Shown: positions 1-6,136, counted from the stretch's first letter. The stretch is DNA of 6,619 nt from CAG-273 sp963560005 (GCA_963560005.1 CAUWNG010000093.1:1-6619); one strand, 5' to 3'. Numbers and translations: made by a program. Notes: generated by a model not told the origin, from the sequence alone.

Positions 1-2
1 AA

Positions 3-386
3 ATAAGTAGAAATATGTATAAAAATGATAGTAGTGTAGGAGTAGAAAGTGATTTAGTAAACAGTTATGCTTATGATACAGCAATAGTTTATATACAAGC
101 AATGGGAAATGATAACTATGCAAATAAAAAAAGTATAAATACTTCAATAGCAAATACAGGAACAACAAAAGATAAAGTATGTAATATTCATGATATGGCT
201 TCGAATTGTATGGAATGGAATACAGAATATTCTACATTTAAGATGGGAAGTACAACATATCCTTGTGTACTTAGGGGAGGTTGTTATTATAGCAACTCAT
301 TTTACACAGCATTTAGGCATGATGGAGATATTGCTACTAATAGTTATAGTGGAAATTGTTTTAGAACAATAGTATATATTAAATAA
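3..386 (+). CDS. SUMF1/FGE-like (C-type lectin fold) protein, C-terminal part, 5' end outside window
   Basis: The reading frame is open from the left edge (codons ATA AGT AGA AAT precede the first ATG at 15), so this is the 3' part of a longer gene and that ATG is probably internal. The visible 128 residues match the end of the formylglycine-generating-enzyme-like fold. A degenerate 'NIHDMASNCMEWNTE' stands where the family has N-V-Y-D-M-A-G-N-V-W-E-W-T, then 'LRGGCYY', then a final 'GNCFRTIVYIK' where the family usually ends GFRP-x-L-Y-I-K. The C-x4-C cysteine pair of true formylglycine-generating enzymes is not present after RGG, so it is unlikely to modify sulfatases. In Clostridia such domains usually sit on secreted or pilin-like surface proteins and act as binding scaffolds (family knowledge). 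The N-terminal anchor cannot be seen. The last ~27 codons before the terminal FR are unusually rich in pyrimidine-ending codons (see findings). A hairpin terminator lies about 120 bases downstream. Confidence 0.75.
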   Translation: MSRNMYKNDSSVGVESDLVNSYAYDTAIVYIQAMGNDNYANKKSINTSIANTGTTKDKVCNIHDMASNCMEWNTEYSTFKMGSTTYPCVLRGGCYYSNSFYTAFRHDGDIATNSYSGNCFRTIVYIK

Positions 387-504
387 AAATTGCAAGATAA
401 TAGGAGGCATGGATAATTTTGATATTGAGGAAGTAAAAATTTTAAATTAGTATCAATAAAACTTTGTGTAAGTGTAAGAGAATATGGGATATATAATAGT
501 GTAT

Positions 505-545
505 AATCTAGTGTGTGGAATAAAAAACTGCCACTAGATTTTTTT
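505..545 (+). terminator. Intrinsic terminator downstream of the lectin-fold gene
   Basis: A perfect 9-bp stem (AATCTAGTG at 505-513 with CACTAGATT at 532-540) encloses an 18-base loop and is followed directly by a T run (539-545). This fits a rho-independent terminator for rightward transcription, about 120 bases after the stop codon of the upstream gene. The stem is AU-rich and the loop long, so strength is uncertain. Confidence 0.6.
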
Positions 546-587
546 GTTGTTTATTATAGAATAAAAATGTGCTTTTTTTGCAGTTTG

Positions 588-619
588 AAAAATATAGGAA
601 AACCTACATTTTTCTTTTT
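588..619 (+). terminator. Possible second, weak AU-rich terminator hairpin
   Basis: AAAAATATAGG (588-598) can pair with CCTACATTTTT (603-613) around an AAAA loop, with one A.C mismatch, and TTTTT follows at 615-619. The stem has only two G-C pairs, at the loop end. It could act as a backup terminator in either direction because both flanks are A- and T-rich. It may also be chance in such AT-rich DNA. Confidence 0.35.
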
Positions 620-784
620 ATTGTAAGAGGGAAAAAGATTAGGATTAATAGAAGGAGAAATTAAATATAAAAATTATTTAATAGAATATAAAAATAATTC
701 ACAAATAAAATGTTAATAATGTGGAAATAAATATTAAATAAATTATAAAAATTGAAAGTAAAACCATAAAATTAAAGAAAAGTA

Positions 785-813
785 TTGAAAAAAATAGCAA
801 AAACTGGTATAAA
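785..813 (+). promoter_or_regulatory. Sigma-A type promoter with extended -10 for the DUF5711-cvpA operon
   Basis: TTGAAA (785-790) and TATAAA (808-813) are separated by exactly 17 bases, and a TG dinucleotide at 805-806 makes an extended -10 (TGGTATAAA). Transcription would begin near position 820, giving a leader of about 27 bases with an AAGGA ribosome binding site at 836-840, six bases before the ATG at 847. Confidence 0.7.
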
Positions 814-846
814 TAAAATGTAAAAATCTAACGAAAAGGAAACAAT

Positions 847-2037
847 ATGGATAAAATTATAGAATTTAAAAATGGCGAAAAAAAAATTAATAAGAAAAAA
901 ATAGCTATTATAGTAATAATATTAATGTTGTTAATTGCATTAATTGTACTAATAGCAGTATATTCTAATAACAAAGAATTTAGAGACTTTATGGATAAAT
1001 ATATTTTAAGAAAAGATGTATATTCGGCAAATGTTCCAACTATAGAATTAAGCTCAGGTTCTAATATAAATGTGTTAGCATTTGATAATAAAATCTGTGT
1101 TTTATCAGAGAATATATTAAAGCAATATAATACTTCTGGAAAACAAACCAGTGAATTAAAAATACAAATCAGCAATCCTGTATATTCTACTAACGGAAAA
1201 TATTTAATAATTGGAGAAAAAGGAAGCCAAAAAGTATATTTAATTTCTGAAGGAAACATTATATGGGAAAAAGAAGTAGAAGGTAACATAGCAAAAGTAA
1301 ATGTAAATAAAAATGGATATGCAAGTGTTATTGTTACAGGAACAACATATAAATCTGTAATTATTACCTTAGATGAGAAGGGAAATGAATTATTTAAAAA
1401 TTTCTTAGCAAATACAATAGCAATAGATACTTCAATATCAAACAATAATAAATACATGGCTTATGCTGAAATTAATACAAGTGGAACCTCAGTAAAATCT
1501 AATATAAAAGTGATTTCTATAGAAAATGCAAGAACTGAAAATGAAAAACCAGTTGTATATACATATAAGTCTAAAGAAAATAGTTTAATTATAAATATTA
1601 AATATCAAGATAAAGATAGATTAGCATGTATGTTTGATGATTCTATATATTTATTATATGATGATAAAGCAGAGGAAATATTAAAATTAAAAGAGAATAA
1701 TAAAAAAATTATATTTGCAGACATAGAATTATCTAATTTTGTAATAAGAATGGAAGAAGAGTCAACAGGATTATTTAGCGCAGGAAACACTGTATTGGAA
1801 ATTTTAAATGTATTAAATGGCAAAAAAAATAATTCAACAATAGAAGGAATTGCAAGAGATATATATTGCTATAATGATATAATTGCAATTAATTTAGGAA
1901 CAGAAGTAGATTTTTTAAATACTACAGGATGGCTAGTAAAAAGATATAATTCTAGTCAAGAAATTAGAAATATTGTTATAGGTAGAGGAATTGCAGGTAT
2001 AGTATATATAGATAAAATAGAAATAGTTAATTTATAG
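847..2037 (+). CDS. Membrane-anchored beta-propeller-like protein, DUF5711 family
   Basis: This 396-residue protein has a short basic N-terminus (residues 1-18, many Lys), one membrane helix (about 19-39, nearly all I/L/V/A) and a large extracytoplasmic domain, a type II (N-in) topology. The outer domain is a run of short beta-strand repeats of the type 'NVLAFDNKICVLSEN', 'YSTNGKYLIIGEKGSQKVYLIS' and 'ITLDEKGNELFKN', which read like blades of a WD/PQQ-type propeller. This layout matches DUF5711 proteins of Clostridia, whose function is not established; I assign the family from memory of its architecture, not a search. The ATG at 847 has AAGGA six bases upstream. The next gene, cvpA, starts 11 bases after the stop, so the two are probably co-transcribed. 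An envelope role, for example sensing or scaffolding together with the CvpA protein, is inference only. No catalytic motif is seen. Confidence 0.8.
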   Translation: MDKIIEFKNGEKKINKKKIAIIVIILMLLIALIVLIAVYSNNKEFRDFMDKYILRKDVYSANVPTIELSSGSNINVLAFDNKICVLSENILKQYNTSGKQTSELKIQISNPVYSTNGKYLIIGEKGSQKVYLISEGNIIWEKEVEGNIAKVNVNKNGYASVIVTGTTYKSVIITLDEKGNELFKNFLANTIAIDTSISNNNKYMAYAEINTSGTSVKSNIKVISIENARTENEKPVVYTYKSKENSLIINIKYQDKDRLACMFDDSIYLLYDDKAEEILKLKENNKKIIFADIELSNFVIRMEEESTGLFSAGNTVLEILNVLNGKKNNSTIEGIARDIYCYNDIIAINLGTEVDFLNTTGWLVKRYNSSQEIRNIVIGRGIAGIVYIDKIEIVNL

Positions 2038-2048
2038 GGGGTGAGAAA

Positions 2049-2693
2049 ATGGGAATAATTGTTGATTTAATAATAATTGGGATTTTAATGCTTTGTATAT
2101 TTTTAGGATATAAAAGAGGCCTAACAGGCTCTTTGTTAAAAATAGTTACATTTGTATTGGCATTAATAATTGCATTTATATTGTTTAAACCAGTTTCAAA
2201 TTTTATAATAAATAATACGCAATTAGATGAAAAATTAGAAAGCTCAATTAAAAGTATGTTCTTAGAAGTAGAAGAAAATGATATGGAATCAAATATGCCT
2301 ACTGTAATGATAGATTATATAAATAAAGTTATAGAAAACGCAACAAACGATGCAAAAACTACAGTAATTGAAACAGCATCAAGAGATGTAGCAATTTCTA
2401 TAATAAATTTAGGAGTAGCTATTGCAGTATATTTAATTGCTAGAATAATACTTGTATTTGTAAAAGGAATAGCAGGTTTAATAACAAAATTACCAGTTAT
2501 AAAACAGTTCGATAAATTGGGTGGAATCATTTTTGGACTTTTAAAATCATTAGTTATAATTTATGTAATATTAGCTATAATATCTTTTGTATCACCAATA
2601 ATAACTGATAGTGGAGTAATAGACTCAATCAATCAATCATTTATAGGTAAAGGTATGTATAATAACAACTTATTATTAGAAATAATATTTTAA
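2049..2693 (+). CDS. cvpA: CvpA family integral membrane protein
   Basis: The product has 214 residues and about four membrane helices (roughly 3-20, 28-46, 113-138 and 158-182), with a soluble, charged stretch between helices 2 and 3. Two family hallmarks are visible: 'LGYKRGLTGSLLK' after the first helix (residues 19-31) and the 'LPVIKQFDKLGGIIFGLLK' segment leading into the last helix (LGG at 157-159). CvpA proteins were named for colicin V production in E. coli; in Firmicutes they are linked to envelope homeostasis and purine or competence neighbourhoods, but the biochemical role is unclear. The ATG has a strong AGGGGGTGAG Shine-Dalgarno at 2036-2045 that overlaps the stop of the upstream DUF5711-like gene, indicating translational coupling in one operon. 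No terminator is visible after the stop, but a new promoter lies in the following gap. Confidence 0.88.
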   Translation: MGIIVDLIIIGILMLCIFLGYKRGLTGSLLKIVTFVLALIIAFILFKPVSNFIINNTQLDEKLESSIKSMFLEVEENDMESNMPTVMIDYINKVIENATNDAKTTVIETASRDVAISIINLGVAIAVYLIARIILVFVKGIAGLITKLPVIKQFDKLGGIIFGLLKSLVIIYVILAIISFVSPIITDSGVIDSINQSFIGKGMYNNNLLLEIIF

Positions 2694-2711
2694 GTAATTT
2701 AATCTTAAATG

Positions 2712-2740
2712 TTGATAAATGTAATAAAATTTGTTATACT
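2712..2740 (+). promoter_or_regulatory. Promoter of the LCP gene
   Basis: TTGATA (2712-2717) and TATACT (2735-2740) are 17 bases apart, and TG at 2732-2733 gives an extended -10 (TGTTATACT). Transcription would begin near 2747, about 32 bases before the proposed TTG start. Since no terminator separates cvpA from this gene, read-through from the upstream operon is also possible. Confidence 0.7.
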
Positions 2741-2765
2741 GTAAAAAGTTATAATTCGTATTAAT

Positions 2766-2772
2766 AGGAGTG
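2766..2772 (+). promoter_or_regulatory. Ribosome binding site that sets a TTG start for the LCP gene
   Basis: AGGAGTG at 2766-2772 is the only good Shine-Dalgarno here. A GTG at 2770 is in frame but lies inside it, so it cannot be the start used with this site. The next in-frame start codon, TTG at 2779, sits eight bases after AGGAG, the ideal distance. Confidence 0.75.
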
Positions 2773-2778
2773 AAAAAG

Positions 2779-4029
2779 TTGAAAAAAGATAAAAAAACCA
2801 ATGAGAAGAAAAAGAAGAGGATTGGTTTAAAGATATTTTTAGTTGTATTTTTTATATTAGCAATAGTAGGATGTGTTTTTGCATATAAGGTAGCTAAAAA
2901 TGGAGGAGGATTAAGAGGTATTCTCGCTACTACTGTGGGACATGATGAAAATACAGTAAAAACATTACCAAGTATATATTGCTTGTTATTAGGAAAAAGT
3001 CAAAATTTAACAGATACAATAATGTTGGCAAAATATGATCCAAAAAATCAAACAGCTTCAATGTTATCTATACCAAGAGATACATTTATAGGTGATGATA
3101 AAAATTATGCATCAGCATGGGATAAAATAAATGCGGTATATCAAACAGGTGCAGATAATATATTAAAAGAAGTTAATGAATTGTTGGGTACAAATATAGA
3201 TAAATATGTAATGGTAGACACAGCAGCTTTAAGAGAATTAGTAGATATAATTGGAGGAGTAAAGTTTGATGTACCAATTGATATGAACTATGATTCAAAA
3301 TCACAAGATTTGCATATACACTTGGAAAAGGGCGAACAGATTTTGGATGGAGACAAAGCAGAGCAAGTGGTAAGATTTAGACACAATAATGATGGTACTA
3401 CATACCCATATAATTATGGTGTAGAAGATATAGGTAGAATGAAAACACAAAGAAGATTCCTAACAGCATTAGCAAAACAAACATTAAAACCAGAAAACAT
3501 TTTAAAAATAAATAATTTTATAGATGTTGCTAAAGAATATGTAGAAACCAATTTAGATTTTGATACAATAAAAGATTACATACCTTATGCTGTAGATTTT
3601 AATATTGACAATTTAAAGACAGATACTGTACCAGGAATAGCAGAACAAACACCTAATGGAGTATGGATTTATTCTCATTATGAAGATGAAACACAAGAGG
3701 TATTAAAAAAGCTTTTTGGGGAAGAAGGCGAAATACAAACTGAAAATGAAGATTCTAATATAGATAGAGAAAATGTAGAAATAGAAATATTAAATGGTTC
3801 TGGAGAAGAACAAAAATTAACAACTTTAATTAATCAGTTAGAAGAAAAAGGATATAAAGTTGCAAAAACTAGCAGTACTTCTGAAACTAACACAACAACA
3901 ATAATAAATAGAGGCAATGTAAATGAAACAATAAAAACAGAAATAGAAAAAATTGTAGGTAAAGATAATATGGTAAAAGGTGAAGAAGGAACTGTAGATA
4001 TTACTATTATATTAGGAAATGATAATTAA
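2779..4029 (+). CDS. LytR-CpsA-Psr (LCP) family cell-wall polymer ligase with LytR_C domain
   Basis: LCP proteins transfer undecaprenyl-phosphate-linked glycopolymers (teichoic acid, capsule or similar) onto peptidoglycan at the outer membrane face. From the TTG start the protein has 416 residues: a very Lys-rich cytoplasmic N-terminus (1-14), one membrane helix (about 17-36), the LCP catalytic domain (about 64-240) and a C-terminal LytR_C domain (about 332-416, beginning 'NVEIEILNGSGEE'). Catalytic-domain signatures are all present: L-T-D-T at 77-80 with the metal-linked Asp79, 'SIPRDT' at 97-102, 'KINAVY' at 116-121, 'VVRFRH' ending at 202 and 'DIGRMKTQRRF' at 217-227, whose Arg and Asp residues bind the lipid pyrophosphate. 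The family is therefore clear and the enzyme looks intact; the polymer it attaches cannot be told. It has its own promoter and converges on the carboxypeptidase gene, another wall enzyme. Confidence 0.93.
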   Translation: MKKDKKTNEKKKKRIGLKIFLVVFFILAIVGCVFAYKVAKNGGGLRGILATTVGHDENTVKTLPSIYCLLLGKSQNLTDTIMLAKYDPKNQTASMLSIPRDTFIGDDKNYASAWDKINAVYQTGADNILKEVNELLGTNIDKYVMVDTAALRELVDIIGGVKFDVPIDMNYDSKSQDLHIHLEKGEQILDGDKAEQVVRFRHNNDGTTYPYNYGVEDIGRMKTQRRFLTALAKQTLKPENILKINNFIDVAKEYVETNLDFDTIKDYIPYAVDFNIDNLKTDTVPGIAEQTPNGVWIYSHYEDETQEVLKKLFGEEGEIQTENEDSNIDRENVEIEILNGSGEEQKLTTLINQLEEKGYKVAKTSSTSETNTTTIINRGNVNETIKTEIEKIVGKDNMVKGEEGTVDITIILGNDN

Positions 4030-4032
4030 TAA

Positions 4033-4065
4033 AAAGGGGGCATGTTAAGAAACATTGCCTCCTTT
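4033..4065. terminator. Bidirectional terminator between convergent LCP and carboxypeptidase genes
   Basis: AAAGGGGGCATGTT (4033-4046) pairs with AACATTGCCTCCTTT (4051-4065) around the loop AAGA, with one bulged T (4055) and one G.T wobble (4038/4060). On the minus strand the stem is followed by TTTTTATTAATT, a good U-tract; on the plus strand it is followed by the weaker TTTATCTT. The structure begins four bases after the LCP stop codon, and its right end contains the first bases of the carboxypeptidase stop codon (4064-4066). Confidence 0.8.
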
Positions 4066-5404
4066 ATCTTAAATATTTATTTATTTTGAATATACTATTT
4101 TTACTGTGTTTACCATTTTTCTTTTTTTTCTTATTTTTTTTCTTCTTTTTATGTGTATTTGGTTTCAATAATTTAAATAACAAGTATAAAGCTAGAAGTG
4201 CTAAAAATAATTTTATAACAATAGAAAGTATATCAGATTTATATACACTACTTCCTGCTATTAAATCTGAAGAATAAGTAGTTCCATTTATTTGATAATT
4301 TATTTTTCCAATAGTATCACCCATTGATATAGGTGCTTTTAAATTTTTATTTATCTCTATATTAGGAGATAACTGTGGAGTATCACTATTTTTATTGATA
4401 AGTAGATTTATATCAGTCTTTATTTTGACATCTAGTTTTTGTGTATCAGATGTTGCACCAAATATATTAATTTGTTTAAGTACATCATTTGCCTTATGTA
4501 CATTTTCAATTTTATAATTTTCAAATCCATAATTAAATAATGTTATACAATCTAAATTTCTTTCACTCAGTCCTTCATTAGTAATTTGTCCCCCTAAAAC
4601 TACAGCAATAAGTTCTAAATTATCTCTTTTTGCAGTAGCTACAATACAAGAGCCAGCTTCAGTTGTATATCCAGTTTTTAATCCATTGGCATATTTATAA
4701 TAATAGTTATCAGCAGAATTACTATAATTTTCTCTTATCAAATCATTTGTAGTATTAAAAATTCTATCTTCTTTATTATATTTATTAGTTTTTGGTAAAG
4801 TATATTGGATTTTACTTACTATATTTCTAATTGTAGAACTTTGCATTGCATATTTTCCCATTAAAGCTAAATCGTAAGCAGTAGAATAATGATTATCTGC
4901 TTCTACACCATTAGGGTTAACAAAATTTGTATTTTTACATCCTATTTCTTTAGCTTTTTCGTTCATCATTTTAGAAAAACCTTCAACAGATCCGGCAATA
5001 TGTTCTGCTATTACATTTGCTGCATCATTTGCAGAAGGAATTAATAAAACATTTAATAATTGCTCAATTGTAAGTTTTTCACCTTCTTTTAAACTGGCAA
5101 TTGAATAACTAGCAGGTACCGAAAAAATAGAGTTATGGCTTACTGTTGCAATATCATTTAAATTACAATTTTCAACAGCTAATATAGCGGTCATAATTTT
5201 TGTAGTACTAGCAGGAGGAACTGTTTCATTAGAATTTTTTTCAGCTAATATTTTTCCAGTACTTGCCTCCATCAAAATATAAGAAGGCGAATATATTTTT
5301 AAATTTACATCAGTATTATCAATTGCAAAGGAAGTGTGAATAAAAATGAATTGTATAAAAAAAAGTACCATAAACAGGCATAAAAATTTTTTTGCTTTTT
5401 TCAT
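4064..5404 (-). CDS. D-alanyl-D-alanine carboxypeptidase (peptidase S11, DacA/DacF type)
   Basis: This low-molecular-weight penicillin-binding protein removes the terminal D-Ala from peptidoglycan pentapeptides outside the membrane and so limits cross-linking. The 446-residue product has a signal peptide (1-27, cleavage likely after 'TSFA'), then the complete S11 active site: S66-T-T-K69 (nucleophile Ser66, Lys69), S124-A-N126 and K243-T-G245. 'NPNGVEADNHYSTAYDLALM' (163-182) is also typical. A beta-rich PBP5-C-like region follows (about 300-385). The end is odd: instead of the usual amphipathic anchor there is a full membrane helix (about 391-413) and a 33-residue tail with 16 Lys/Arg (414-446), expected in the cytoplasm. 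The ATG at 5404 is preceded by AGGAG (5412-5416). It may be called dacA, dacB or dacF; I cannot separate these paralogues here. Penicillin binding is expected from the family. Confidence 0.93.
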   Translation of the reverse strand: MKKAKKFLCLFMVLFFIQFIFIHTSFAIDNTDVNLKIYSPSYILMEASTGKILAEKNSNETVPPASTTKIMTAILAVENCNLNDIATVSHNSIFSVPASYSIASLKEGEKLTIEQLLNVLLIPSANDAANVIAEHIAGSVEGFSKMMNEKAKEIGCKNTNFVNPNGVEADNHYSTAYDLALMGKYAMQSSTIRNIVSKIQYTLPKTNKYNKEDRIFNTTNDLIRENYSNSADNYYYKYANGLKTGYTTEAGSCIVATAKRDNLELIAVVLGGQITNEGLSERNLDCITLFNYGFENYKIENVHKANDVLKQINIFGATSDTQKLDVKIKTDINLLINKNSDTPQLSPNIEINKNLKAPISMGDTIGKINYQINGTTYSSDLIAGSSVYKSDILSIVIKLFLALLALYLLFKLLKPNTHKKKKKNKKKKKNGKHSKNSIFKINKYLR

Positions 5405-5426
5405 GATTTTTCTCCTATAAAACTAG

Positions 5427-5460
5427 ATTATAATATATAACAAAATAAAAAAAAATTCAA
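5427..5460 (-). promoter_or_regulatory. Candidate promoter of the carboxypeptidase gene
   Basis: Reading leftward, TTGAAT (5460-5455) is followed after 17 bases by TATATT (5437-5432). An overlapping consensus TATAAT lies at 5432-5427 but would need a 22-base spacer from that -35. The exact -10 is therefore uncertain; the start would fall near 5420-5425, just ahead of the AGGAG site. Confidence 0.45.
5429..5434 (+). promoter_or_regulatory. Candidate -10 element for comEA
   Basis: The plus strand has a consensus TATAAT about 43 bases before the comEA ATG. It is part of the palindrome ATTATAAT (5427-5434), which also supplies a -10-like hexamer on the opposite strand. No convincing -35 is seen at the right distance (ATTTTT at 5406-5411), so this is a weak or overlapping divergent promoter at best. 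Confidence 0.3.
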
Positions 5461-5476
5461 TATATTGGAGGAAAAA

Positions 5477-5881
5477 ATGAAAAATTTAAATAATAAACAA
5501 AAAGTAATATTAGGTTTTATTATATTAGTAATGGTTGCAGTTATAGGAATATATGGATATATACAGTTACAAAATAATGATTATGAAAATATAGATGAAG
5601 GCTATGTAGAAGATACAAATGAAGAAAAAAACATACAAGAGGAAAAAATACAAAATATAATAGTTATACATTTAGATGGAGAGATAAAAAAACCAGGAAT
5701 AATAGAATTAAAAGAAGGAGAGAGAATATCTGATGCAGTAAAAAAAGCAGGGGGCTTAACAGAAAAAGCAAATTTAAAAAATATAAATTTGGCATATAAA
5801 CCAGAAGATGGAGAAAAAATATATATACCAAGTAAAGAAGAATATGAAATAATAGAAAATACAAAAGTTACTCGGGAATGA
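5477..5881 (+). CDS. comEA: ComEA, N-terminal part: membrane anchor and SLBB domain (frameshifted gene)
   Basis: ComEA is the membrane-anchored DNA receptor for natural transformation in Firmicutes. As written this frame gives 134 residues: a short N-terminus, one membrane helix (about 10-28), an acidic linker (35-57) and an SLBB domain (about 60-119) with the signature 'HLDGEIKKPGIIEL' and 'ISDAVKKAGGLTEKANL'. It stops at TGA 5879-5881, where the normal protein would go on into helix-hairpin-helix repeats. These are present directly downstream one frame over (5880-6083). The ATG at 5477 is chosen over the in-frame TTG at 5465 because that TTG is part of the Shine-Dalgarno TTGGAGG (5465-5471). 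Omitting one base, for example C5873, joins both parts into a 201-residue protein, close to the usual ComEA length of about 200. The gene is divergent from the carboxypeptidase gene, with no comEB or comEC next to it. Confidence 0.85.
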   Translation: MKNLNNKQKVILGFIILVMVAVIGIYGYIQLQNNDYENIDEGYVEDTNEEKNIQEEKIQNIIVIHLDGEIKKPGIIELKEGERISDAVKKAGGLTEKANLKNINLAYKPEDGEKIYIPSKEEYEIIENTKVTRE

Positions 5882-6083
5882 TTCAAAAGGTAAGGTTAAT
5901 ATAAACATAGCAACACAAACAGAGCTTGAAAATTTAACAGGAATAGGCTCTTCTTTAGCGAATAAAATAATAGAATATAGAGAAGAAAATGGAAAATTTG
6001 ATAATATAGAAGATATAAAAAATGTAAAGGGAATAGGAAGTGCAAAATACGAAGAGATAAAAGATGAAATATCAGTAAAATAA
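5880..6083 (+). pseudogene. comEA: ComEA, C-terminal helix-hairpin-helix DNA-binding part, out of frame with its N-terminus
   Basis: Reading from GAT at 5880 gives 67 residues ending at TAA 6081-6083. They form a textbook ComEA tail: 'VNINIATQTELENL', the first HhH 'LTGIGSSLANKI', 'YREENGKFDNIEDI', and the second HhH 'VKGIGSAKYEEI'. This domain binds double-stranded DNA non-specifically. The frame is open upstream only to 5856 and contains no ATG, GTG or TTG with a ribosome binding site ahead of the conserved part; the ATG at 5878 is in a third frame and closes after eight codons. The segment is therefore translated only if the ribosome shifts +1 near 5870-5880, or if the assembled sequence carries a one-base error. 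Conservation of the tail argues that any true mutation is recent. Confidence 0.85.
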
Positions 6084-6112
6084 TTGAAAAAAATGTAGAA
6101 TAGTGATAATAT
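6084..6112 (+). promoter_or_regulatory. Promoter of the last gene
   Basis: TTGAAA (6084-6089) begins on the base after the comEA stop codon. TAATAT (6107-6112) follows after 17 bases and carries an upstream TG (6104-6105) as an extended -10. Transcription would begin near 6119 and leave a leader of about 70 bases. An alternative -10, GATAAT at 6105-6110, has a 15-base spacer. Confidence 0.5.
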
Positions 6113-6136
6113 ATATATATGCAAATATTAAAAATA

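Larger units (their letters stand above)
387..846. other. Gene-poor AT-rich intergenic stretch
   Basis: About 460 bases lie between the lectin-fold gene and the next gene. I see no convincing gene on either strand. It holds two hairpins (505-540 and 588-613), possible decayed coding sequence at 627-737 interrupted by stops, and the promoter and ribosome binding site of the following operon near its right end. A perfect AGGAGG at 402-407 sits one base before an ATG that opens only 13 codons, which is too close and too short to be believable. Confidence 0.7.

Noticed and set aside
409..450. ATG preceded by a perfect AGGAGG, opening a 13-residue reading frame
   Set aside because: The binding site ends one base before the ATG, too close to work, and the peptide resembles nothing I know.
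492..507. Two TATAAT hexamers (492-497 and 502-507) as a promoter
   Set aside because: No -35 lies at 16-18 bases, and transcription would start inside the terminator hairpin at 505-540; such hexamers are expected by chance here.
656..717. Near-repeats of ATATAAAAAT-type sequence as a repeat array
   Set aside because: Copies are few, inexact and simple AT sequence without regular spacing; not a CRISPR array or iteron set.
828..1457. Long minus-strand open frame (209 codons) opposite the propeller gene
   Set aside because: It is the antisense shadow of an AT-rich gene whose plus-strand frame has a promoter, a binding site, a membrane helix and propeller repeats; the minus product has no recognisable domain.
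5870..5881. Alternative genetic code (CGG or TGA reassigned) to explain the comEA break
   Set aside because: Reading TGA as a sense codon continues in a frame (TTC AAA AGG TAA) that stops within a few codons and does not reach the HhH domain, so only a frame change explains it.
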